64,000 nucleotides of DNA from positions 48,075,415-48,139,414 of the forward strand of contig OX326961.1 in NCBI GenBank assembly GCA_946800325.1, read 5' to 3'. How positions within the stretch are numbered: position 1 is the first letter of the stretch; every line of letters starts with the position of its first letter. Shown piece by piece: positions 32,955 through 40,765 of the stretch. Made by a program: the position numbers and the translations under genes. The stretch is from Luzula sylvatica (lineage: Eukaryota > Streptophyta > Magnoliopsida > Poales > Juncaceae). The notes beneath the pieces are model-generated. The model saw nothing but the letters and a program-made list of their open reading frames with translations, had not been told where the DNA came from and searched no databases.

Positions 32955-33942
32955 TTTTTGAGAAAAATAGAGTGGGCTCGTATGTCCCACTTCTATTGTT
33001 TAATTAATTAAATTTGAAATTACAGCCTCTATTAGGGATTTTAATCCCTTAATAGTCTTAACCAAATCCAAAACAAAGAAATTTAAACCATCTATAAACA
33101 TGAACATTATAAAATCCTGCAATTCGTTTCCATTGTCTTGAAGTTCAGGATCTTGGAGTCATGATTTCCTATATACCCAAGAATCCAATTCTGAGACATG
33201 AACTCCCTCCTTTGAACACAATCCGGAAACATAATCGAAGATAGAGAAAAAAACTTGGAAAAGATATCCACTCAACATCACCTCTTCAGACCACTTCTTC
33301 CTCATTCTTCTCTCTTCCGACATCAGATCCCCTATTCTCACCGCCCGTCTTGCCATCAGATCCGCTTCTTCCTCATTCGTCGCCATACTCATCTCCATTT
33401 TCATCACCAAAACCTTGAGGATTGAGAAAAGCCCTATTTTCATGCGCTTTCTCTATGAGTTTACGGTCTTTCATGACCAATTCAGCTACGTTACTCTCCG
33501 TCATAGAAGTATTCTCAAAAATCCTCCTACACCTCTCTTTCCAAATATCAAAGATTACAATCGCCATTAATTGCTTAAGCTTCAGATCAGCAGTGGAGCA
33601 TAAAATTATTCCAATTGGATCCAGGTCAGTATGCATGGTAAGGCCTAAAAATTCATTTATTTTTAGCCACACTTTTTTAATAAATAAACACTCTTTGAAT
33701 AGGTGATGAATAGATTCAGCATTTCTCATACAAAGCATACATCAATTCGCTAAAATCCATCCTCTCCTCTGAAGATTATCTAAAGTTAGAATCTTATTCT
33801 GAGATGCAATCCAGAGAAAGATCTTAATTTTACCAGGTAATTTTATTTTCCAAATTTGACAAAGATCTTCCCTATGAATTCCTGATAATATCTCATAACA
33901 TTTTTTAACTGTGAATTTCCCTATGAATTCCTGATAATTTTA
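32955..33942 (-). pseudogene. 5'-truncated LINE (3' end of ORF2)
   Basis: On the minus strand the reverse-transcriptase zinc-binding (zf-RVT) region of plant L1 elements can be read: KIFLWIASQNKILTLDNLQR, then a stop, CMLCMRNAESIHHLFKECLF and IFDIWKERCRRIF. The 3' end is an oligo-A tail (T run 32947-32959 on the plus strand). A target duplication TTCAGGCTTTTTTTT flanks it (about 32940 and 33943). The 5' end is cut within ORF2. A stop interrupts the frame, so it is dead. Confidence 0.85.
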
Positions 33943-34147
33943 TTCAGGCTTTTTTTTGTAATAACAATTTGTTCTTTCTTCCTCTCACGAAAAATCAAAG
34001 AAAATGGAGTTTCTAAATATTCTCTAAGGTGCTGTTCGGCAGTAGTGGAATTGTGTGGAATAGCGGATTAAATAAGTAAATCCGGTCTATTCCTGCCGAA
34101 CAACCATGAAATATCTAGGATTAAGTCCATAGAATAGAGGAATAAAC

Positions 34148-34897
34148 CATGGTTCGAGGAATCGCCGATTCCAACCGGGAATCGCCGATTTCAAACCGGA
34201 ATCGGCCGGCACCGTTCCGATTTTACCCTTTTTAGTCGGAATCGGCCGATTTGGTCTGAAAAGCGAGAAAAATCGATTTAAACCCGACAAAAAACGACAA
34301 AAATCGAGTTAAACCGGTCGATTTTACCTGTAGCTTCGTCGTGGGAGTGGATAGCTTCGTCGTGTCGTGTCGTGGAGTGGAGGGCTCCATGACGAAAGGC
34401 GAGAAGAATCGCCATGGCTGCTGAAGAGGCTGCTGAAGAGAGGAGAGAGAGATTGTGTGGAGGGTTGGCGTGCGTAGGGGATTCACCGACGAGGGTTGGC
34501 GTGTGTAGGGTTCGACTGCTGAAGAGAGGAGAAAGAGAGAGCGTGCGTAGGGGGTCATTCGAGGAGGGAGAGAGAGAGCGTGCGTGCTTGTTGTCTGGGG
34601 AAAGTAAAGGCAGAGAGAGAGAGAGGGGGGGAGTGCGTGTGGGTAGGGTAATATAATTTTTTCTTTTTTGCAAAAGTATGTTTGTGTTAGGGTAATATAA
34701 TTTTTTTATTACAAATAAATATTTACATTAATTTTATTTATGTTTAAATATTGTTTTTACATTTTTTTAATACTATGTCTTAAAACAAAAAACCAATTCC
34801 ATTTCCGATTCCGATTCCGATTTTGCCGATTCCGATTCCGATTACTCCTCCAGGCCATTTCCCGATTCCGTTTCCGATTCCGACTTTCAGAACCTTG
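34148..34897. mobile_element. hAT MITE rich in CCGATTCCGATT
   Basis: 750 bp, ends CATGGTTCGAGGAATCG / CTTTCAGAACCTTG. The 8-bp target duplication GAATAAAC (34140-34147, 34898-34905) is perfect. Subterminal regions repeat CGATTCCGATT on one side and GGAATCGGC on the other. The middle has a GA-rich, gene-fragment-like stretch (34400-34640, ATGGCTGCTGAAGAGGCTGC) that could be captured host DNA but has no recognisable product. Confidence 0.88.
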
Positions 34898-35300
34898 GAA
34901 TAAACCTCTTCCATATTTGAGATGGAATATCACAATTCCATGGAATAGGAAGAAAATAAGGACGCAAATACCCTTCTCTATTCCTGTTTCTGCCAACGCG
35001 TGTCAATAAAAAACTTATTTCCTTCTTCCTCTCTGCTAAAGCACAAACCATGAAAACATCACTCCTCATGATATTTCTCCGTCGAACTCCCAGGGACTCG
35101 CCGAAAAAAATGAGAGATGAGAAATACTTAGCTAATGTACTCATTTTTCTCTTCCAGATGAGATCCTTATTGATGTACTAATTGGACCGGCAAAGCTAGA
35201 AAAAATCAGACTATTGAGTGATGAAGAAGATAGAAGTAGGGATCTTGAATCGATCCATTCTCTGTGTTTAACAGGATTATGTTTTGCCTCCTTCGATTTC

Positions 35301-35698
35301 TGTCGCGTTCCTCGATAAAACGCGCAAGAATCTCACTCGCAAAAAGCTCAAAATCACACAAAAATGGCTAAATAAAAGAAGAAATGAAAAGAGCTAAAAA
35401 TACTAATAAAAATACTAATTGAAAGAGAAAGTGGTTTACAATTCTTAATGCTTCATCTCTCTCCTCACACTCTCCCCTTTTAACTACCCACTCCTCCCAA
35501 TAACTATTTACAAATCCCACCCTTAGATTTAATACTAATTACATAACTACCCTTGTCATGATAGTTAAAAGCCACTAACAAATAAACATAATTAAATATA
35601 TACAAAAATAATTAAGATACATGTTAGTGATATATAAATTAATTAATTAATTTATATATCACCAACCTAATATAATTCGGATAATTCGGTTCATGACA
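35301..35698 (-). repeat. LTR (3' LTR in element orientation) of the Gypsy element
   Basis: 398 bp. Contains a 36-bp perfect palindrome at 35627-35662 (left arm GTGATATATAAATTAATT). The partner LTR at 38291-38688 carries the same palindrome at 38617-38652. Confidence 0.95.
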
Positions 35699-35740
35699 AT
35701 CACTCCCCCTTAAATGATTTCTTGTCCTCAAGAAATTTGA

Positions 35741-38227
35741 TTAGCGTACGCGCGATTCTCCGTCTCCTATACCCTTGACTTCATTCGCTAACACCGAATA
35801 AACATGAGCCACTACCATTCTTTCTTCTCCTAATTCCAAGTCATTGCCCGACGCATCCAATTCGCTCCCTTGACTCGGAATACCCCGAATCTTCACTCGT
35901 TTACCGCCCATATCAAACTCCAATATTTTTTCCTTCCAATTGATGCTCATCTTCCCTTTCTTTTCTAACCAATCCATACCTAAAATGATATCGTGTCCCG
36001 CGACATTCATTATTTTCATCGTGTCCTCGAACTCCACCTCGTCCAACACATACTTCAACGCGTTACACGACATAGTCGATTTCATCTTCTCGCCATTTGC
36101 AACCTTCACCACCGTTGGCTTCGACTTCACGATTTGACATTCGATTCCCTTCATAAATTTCGGGTTCACGTAGGTGTGTGATGACCCACTATCGAATAGC
36201 GCAAAAATCTCGTTCTCGCCAATTCGTCCCCTAAAAATTATTGCGCGGGAAAAAGAGTTTCCATACTTCGATTTCAAAATGAAGAGTTGGCTTTCGGGGT
36301 TCGTAGCGGAATCGGTTGCGACCACCATTACGTCGTTCATTTCTTCCTCCTCGTCGAGTACAAATAATCCTTTATTACGACATTCATGGCCCCTCACCCA
36401 CGGGTCACCGCAAGTGAAACACTCGCCATTCCTTTTTCTTTGTTCATAAACGTCGTTACTCACCCACGGTTTCTTAGTCGTATTCTTCACCGTCCTTGCG
36501 ATTTCATCGACCCGTTTCGGCATCGTCGATGTGGGTTGGGCCGATCTAATAGCCGAGAGGCTATTGGTCGAGAGTTCATATTGCGTAGCGACGTTGTATG
36601 CTACGTTTAACCTCGTAGGATTAATCACACTCACCATCGGTTTGATATCATGTCGTAGCCCGAGGATGAACGACCTAATGTAGAATTCCTCGGTTATGAG
36701 TGGGTTTTCAATTTTGAAGCGGTTTTTGAACGACTCAAATTTTCGAACGTAATCGGCGACCTTGCCGGTTTGTTTTAAACCGCGAAACTCCTCGGCCGAG
36801 TCCGCGATACTTCCTAAAAAAAATCGTTCCATCAATTCTTCCTTTAGAATTGACCATGGTGGGTGTTGGGTATTTATCACAATACCGCGGTACCATTCTA
36901 TAGCGTCACCATCGAAATTTAGTACCGCGATCTTCGTGCGTTGGTCGTCGGGGATTCGGTAGAGATCGAAGTAAAATTCGGCTTTAAATATCCAATCCTT
37001 GAGATTCGCGCCGTTGAATTGGGGAAAATCTTGTCGCGGTAGTTGAACGCGGTTTCCCGCGTAGCCCCCACCCATCAGCCCATTACCCCCATAACCATCT
37101 CCCGTAAACCCGTTACCAACATAACCATTTGTATAATCACCATTAGCGTACCCGCCATTATCTCCACCCATTACCCCGTTCGATTCGTGTCCGTTAACGG
37201 CTCCGACATGTCCGCCGTGTATACCCGCAATAAACTCACGAACGTCGTTTTCTATGAATCCGCGGCCTCCACCATCGTGAACACCCCGATTACCGCCTTC
37301 GTAAAATCCTCGATTACCATTCAACCCGGATCCACGACCACGTATTCCGAACCCGCGCCCCCACGGACCCGATCCGCGACCGCCATCATATCCCAACGCC
37401 TCGACGAAACCGCCTCCCACGCCCGGTACTCGGTACCCACCATTCCCACCAACCGTCTCGGTCCCTCCATACGCACCCGTACCTACAAAACCCGATCCGC
37501 CAACTCCGTGTCTAACGGCCGCCGTGTTCGTCGCGACTTGACCCGTATCCGCACCCGCGAAACCCGATCCGCTAAGACCGATTACACCCGCTCCAACCCC
37601 GATTGCACCAGATCCGATAGGTACGGATCCGCCCCGCACGAATCCATCCGCACCGGAGCTCCACCCGCGTCCACCGCCAAAAACTGCCCCGCGACCAACC
37701 GGGCCACCCCTGACCCCGTCCGCACCTGCCACGATTGCGGCCGACCCACTCGCCCCGGCTCCCCACCCGCGTTCGCTGCCCAAGACTGCCCCGCGACCAA
37801 CCGAACCTTGCCCACGTCCCCTCTCGCCTCCGACCGCCTCCTCTCCTCGACCAAGAACCCCCCTTTCTCCAAGATCGGTTCGATCCGGATCGGTTTCATT
37901 GTTTGCATTCGGATCCGATCCGATTGGGATTGCGGTGTCGGTTCGATCATTAGATGCAACGGGTTCGATAACCGATTTATCCCGATTCGTGTTTTCGACC
38001 CTCGCAAGATATCGTTCTAGCATCTCCGTCACCCTTACTTCCATGGACTTACATTCTTTTAACACATTCGCGATTGATTCGGTATTTTCTTTAATTCCCG
38101 CCTCGATGCTCGTAAATCTTTGATCCGTCTCTTCTCGTGATTTAAGAGATTGATCTCGCAACTCGTTAATTTGACCTCGTAGTTCCTCCATCGTTCTTGT
38201 TCGTGTTACTAAGCTCTTTTGTTTCAT
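35741..38227 (-). CDS. Gypsy gag-protease polyprotein with a long Gly-rich domain
   Basis: An intact 828-codon frame. Residues ~10-85 form a coiled coil (MEELRGQINELRDQSLKSRE). Residues ~105-395 are a low-complexity Gly/Arg/Val-rich domain (GRGEEAVGGERGRGQGSVGRG; later NGGYANGDYTNGYVGNGF) unusual for plant gag. Residues ~400-520 are the Retrotrans_gag domain (FPQFNGANLKDWIFKAEFYF, AVLNFDGDAIEWYRG). A zinc knuckle CFTCGDPWVRGHEC follows at ~600, then an aspartic protease with ALFDSGSSHTYVN and GHDIILGMDWLEKKGK. Translation stops 42 bp before the LTR, right after the protease, so no RT, RNase H or integrase can be made. Strong GC bias in the Gly-rich part creates long antisense frames without meaning. 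Confidence 0.92.
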   Translation of the reverse strand: MKQKSLVTRTRTMEELRGQINELRDQSLKSREETDQRFTSIEAGIKENTESIANVLKECKSMEVRVTEMLERYLARVENTNRDKSVIEPVASNDRTDTAIPIGSDPNANNETDPDRTDLGERGVLGRGEEAVGGERGRGQGSVGRGAVLGSERGWGAGASGSAAIVAGADGVRGGPVGRGAVFGGGRGWSSGADGFVRGGSVPIGSGAIGVGAGVIGLSGSGFAGADTGQVATNTAAVRHGVGGSGFVGTGAYGGTETVGGNGGYRVPGVGGGFVEALGYDGGRGSGPWGRGFGIRGRGSGLNGNRGFYEGGNRGVHDGGGRGFIENDVREFIAGIHGGHVGAVNGHESNGVMGGDNGGYANGDYTNGYVGNGFTGDGYGGNGLMGGGYAGNRVQLPRQDFPQFNGANLKDWIFKAEFYFDLYRIPDDQRTKIAVLNFDGDAIEWYRGIVINTQHPPWSILKEELMERFFLGSIADSAEEFRGLKQTGKVADYVRKFESFKNRFKIENPLITEEFYIRSFILGLRHDIKPMVSVINPTRLNVAYNVATQYELSTNSLSAIRSAQPTSTMPKRVDEIARTVKNTTKKPWVSNDVYEQRKRNGECFTCGDPWVRGHECRNKGLFVLDEEEEMNDVMVVATDSATNPESQLFILKSKYGNSFSRAIIFRGRIGENEIFALFDSGSSHTYVNPKFMKGIECQIVKSKPTVVKVANGEKMKSTMSCNALKYVLDEVEFEDTMKIMNVAGHDIILGMDWLEKKGKMSINWKEKILEFDMGGKRVKIRGIPSQGSELDASGNDLELGEERMVVAHVYSVLANEVKGIGDGESRVR

Positions 38228-38276
38228 TCACGATCCAAGAACCGCTCAAGAAACCTTCACGCCTCGTAGATCGATC

Positions 38277-38288
38277 GCTCTGATACCA
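38277..38288 (-). other. Primer-binding site of the Gypsy element
   Basis: Plus strand GCTCTGATACCA, i.e. TGGTATCAGAGC on the element strand, two bases inside the 5' LTR at 38291. Complementary to initiator tRNA-Met. Confidence 0.9.
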
Positions 38289-38290
38289 AT

Positions 38291-38688
38291 TGTCGCGTTC
38301 CTCGATAAAACGCGCAAGAATCTCACTCGCAAAAAGCTCAAAATCACACAAAAATGGCTAAATAAAAGAAGAAATGAAAAGAGCTAAAAATACTAATAAA
38401 AATACTAATTGAAAGAGAAAGTGGTTTACAATTCTTAATGCTTCATCTCTCTCCTCACACTCTCCCCTTTTAACTACCCACTCCTCCCAATAACTATTTA
38501 CAAATCCCACCCTTAGATTTAATACTAATTACATAACTACCCTTGTCATGATAGTTAAAAGCCACTAACAAATAAACATAATTAAATATATACAAAAATA
38601 ATTAAGATACATGTTAGTGATATATAAATTAATTAATTAATTTATATATCACCAACCTAATATAATTCGGATAATTCGGTTCATGACA
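38291..38688 (-). repeat. LTR (5' LTR in element orientation) of the Gypsy element
   Basis: 398 bp, read by eye as identical to 35301-35698. Followed by the target duplication ATTTC. Confidence 0.95.
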
Positions 38689-39161
38689 ATTTCTTTGATG
38701 GTGAGAGATCAGTCATACCTCATCTTCTTTTGCCCTTCTTTTTCTTCTTTCAGTTATAATTTTTTGTTGCAATTGACTAAGTATTTCGATTGATAGGAGA
38801 AACATGTTTGTTTTTTCTTCATATATTAGAAATTCTTGCTTTTGACTATACCGTTTTCTTCATATAATTTTAATTAGTTAATTTAATTTCTAATTTTAGT
38901 TTTTTATCAGCATAAGAACTCAAACGTATTTAAAATGAACTGATACATAACTTGAGTTAAATTCATCAATTAATTATGTTAATTATGTTAATTAGTCAAA
39001 TATAAAAGTAGGGGTATTCTAGTCATTTGTATTATTTATATCATTCTAATCTACATTTTTATTTTACTTGGTTTGCCGAACAAACATGGAATAAAATGAT
39101 TTAATAAACTATTCTCTATTCCACTAATCCTCTATTCCACACGTCGCCGAACAGGCCCTAA

Positions 39162-39664
39162 ATGAAATAGATGGAAACTATTTAGCAAACAAATGAAAGG
39201 AAGAAAAAATTTCGTGATTTAAGGAAAAAATTAAGCGATTGGCATTTACTAAATCAATTTTGTGTGTGATTTTCGAAAGAGGAAGGAGGAGCAAATGAAG
39301 GGCAGTTACTAGATTTGTGTAAATTTATTCTCTTTGTTAACTCAATGTGTATGTTTATTATGCGTTAAATTAAAACCAATTCATAATTAGACCTATTCAG
39401 TATCATATATATTTTCAGTTTTATTAGGAAGAGTAAAAATTAGGAAGAGTAATTTGAAATTATTTTCAGTTACTAATTTAATATTATGTTAAATAGGAAA
39501 TGTAAACAATCTGAAATCTAATTTAATATTATGTTAAATAGGAATTGTAAAAAATCTGAATCTAATCAATGTACAAAATATCAGTTTTAAAAAAAAAAAA
39601 AAAAAAAGATCTATTTTGTTTAAATAAGTTTCCAATTATACAATCCTAAAATAGTTATGTTTGC
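39162..39664. other. Upstream region of the CLE-like gene
   Basis: AT-rich. A short direct duplication (TTTAATATTATGTTAAATAGGAA near 39478 and 39521, 43 bp apart) and an A20 run near 39588-39607 are the only structures seen. Presumably holds the CLE-like gene promoter. Confidence 0.5.
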
Positions 39665-39673
39665 TCTATAAAA
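39665..39673 (+). promoter_or_regulatory. TATA box of the CLE-like gene
   Basis: TCTATAAAA within GCTCTATAAAACCCC, about 55 bp before the start codon, giving a predicted leader of ~25-30 nt. Good match to plant TATA boxes. Confidence 0.65.
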
Positions 39674-39725
39674 CCCCAATTGACTCCTCTAATTTCTTTC
39701 ATTACACCCAAAAACTCATCAAACA

Positions 39726-40328
39726 ATGGAGTCCAAATCATTATTTTCTTTTGTTGTTGTACTAGTTTTCTCCGTTGGAGTAGCATCATGCATTAGACTT
39801 ACTCCATATCAGTCCACAAGTTCTTTTGTTGATCATGGTGATTTTCATGTCGATTACGCGTCTGTTGGTTTATCGCCAGGTTATAGTCATGTGAATCCAC
39901 CCCCGAAAAAACAAAGCGCGATCAATACGAACTTCAATAACCTCCATAAAGTTCCTAGTGGTACGAACCCAATTCATCATGAGATCCCAAATTCTAACCC
40001 TCACCAGATTGTGGATATCAAACGAGTGGTTTCTTCCCGTTCGAACCCGCTTCATAATGGACAACCAAAAGGTAAGTATCATATCGATCATGATGTTCCC
40101 TCTGGTTCAAACCCGATAGGGAACGGGGGAGGAAACGGGGGAGTTGGAAAACCAAAAGGTAAGTTTCATATCGATCATGATGTTCCCTCTGGTTCAAACC
40201 CGATAGGGAACGGGGGAGGAAACGGGGGAGTTGGAAAACCAAAAGGTAAGTTTCATATCGATCATGATGTTCCTTCTGGTTCAAACCCGATAGGGAACGG
40301 GAGAGGAAACGGGGGAGTTGGACACTAA
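39726..40328 (+). CDS. Secreted multi-motif CLE-like peptide precursor
   Basis: Intronless, 200 residues. Residues 1-22 are a signal peptide (hydrophobic SLFSFVVVLVFSVGVAS), so the product enters the secretory path. Five segments match the 12-residue CLE peptide pattern RxVPxGPNPLHN: HKVPSGTNPIHH (74-85), RVVSSRSNPLHN (100-111) and three identical HDVPSGSNPIGN (122-133, 151-162, 180-191). The last three lie in 29-residue tandem repeats (87 bp) with linkers GGGNGGVGKPKGKFHID; basic KPKGK before each could be a processing site. CLE peptides are apoplastic ligands of LRR receptor kinases. Deviations: Pro7 is Ser/Thr, and His11 is Gly in the tandem copies. The C-terminus GRGNGGVGH also recalls the GxGH end of PIP/CEP peptides, so another peptide class is possible. 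A good TATA box and an open frame support a real gene. Confidence 0.75.
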   Translation: MESKSLFSFVVVLVFSVGVASCIRLTPYQSTSSFVDHGDFHVDYASVGLSPGYSHVNPPPKKQSAINTNFNNLHKVPSGTNPIHHEIPNSNPHQIVDIKRVVSSRSNPLHNGQPKGKYHIDHDVPSGSNPIGNGGGNGGVGKPKGKFHIDHDVPSGSNPIGNGGGNGGVGKPKGKFHIDHDVPSGSNPIGNGRGNGGVGH

Positions 40329-40725
40329 TTCGGGCATGACACGATATAAGAATTTATATTTCTATTTTTTAGTGATTTTGTTGGCATGTAATAGTTTATC
40401 GTTATGAATTACGATTTTTTGATATGGATGAATGAATATCATTCATGTGCTTGATAAGTTATTATGATTTTCAAAATTTTACTTTAATCTTATCAAGAAA
40501 ATTTTTAGTCAAAAAATATATATCCATCTTTACATGATTGTTCTTTACTATTATATCGACATAACTATATATAGGAACCTGGAATAGAAAAAACTCAAAT
40601 TAAACCCTGTAAATGAAAATATGGAAGGTAAGAATGATAAATAAGGATTCAAAATATTCTTCCATATTTTATGTTCAGAATTCGATCTGATGTGTTCATA
40701 TAAAATTTTCAATACATAATTTATG

Positions 40726-40763
<38 letters not shown>
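40329..40763. other. 3' flank of the CLE-like gene and TA microsatellite
   Basis: AT-rich 3' region without a gene. It ends in a (TA) run at about 40732-40763, which forms the left side of the insertion site of the next TIR element. Confidence 0.6.

Positions 40764-40765
<2 letters not shown>

Larger units (their letters stand above)
35301..38688 (-). mobile_element. Gag-protease-only Gypsy retrotransposon
   Basis: A 3388-bp element on the minus strand: 398-bp LTRs at 35301-35698 and 38291-38688 that I read as identical, target duplication ATTTC (35296-35300, 38689-38693), primer-binding site complement GCTCTGATACCA (38277-38288) and purine tract complement ACTCCCCCTT (35702-35711). A single ORF fills the interior and encodes gag and protease only; RT, RNase H and integrase are absent. 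Identical LTRs and an open frame mean very recent insertion, by enzymes supplied in trans. It resembles the TR-GAG class. Confidence 0.93.
34028..39158. mobile_element. Harbinger-like TIR element, split by two later insertions
   Basis: Ends GGTGCTGTTCGGCAGTAGTGG and its inverse CGCCGAACAGGCCC, with the 3-bp duplication TAA (34025-34027 and 39159-39161), fit PIF/Harbinger. Subterminal repeats include TAGAATAGAGGAATAAACC and CTATTCCACTAATCCTCTATTCC. After removing the hAT MITE (34148-34897) and the Gypsy element (35301-38688), about 980 bp remain, with no transposase. Non-autonomous. Confidence 0.75.

Noticed and set aside
34278..34673. Minus-strand frames rich in Ser/Leu/Pro
   Set aside because: They lie in the GA-rich centre of a hAT MITE; composition explains them, though captured host DNA cannot be excluded.
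37043..38020. A 325-codon plus-strand frame, Thr/Pro/Arg-rich
   Set aside because: It is the antisense of the GC-rich, Gly-rich part of the gag-protease ORF; frames opposite such sequence stay open by composition. No start context, domain or splice structure.
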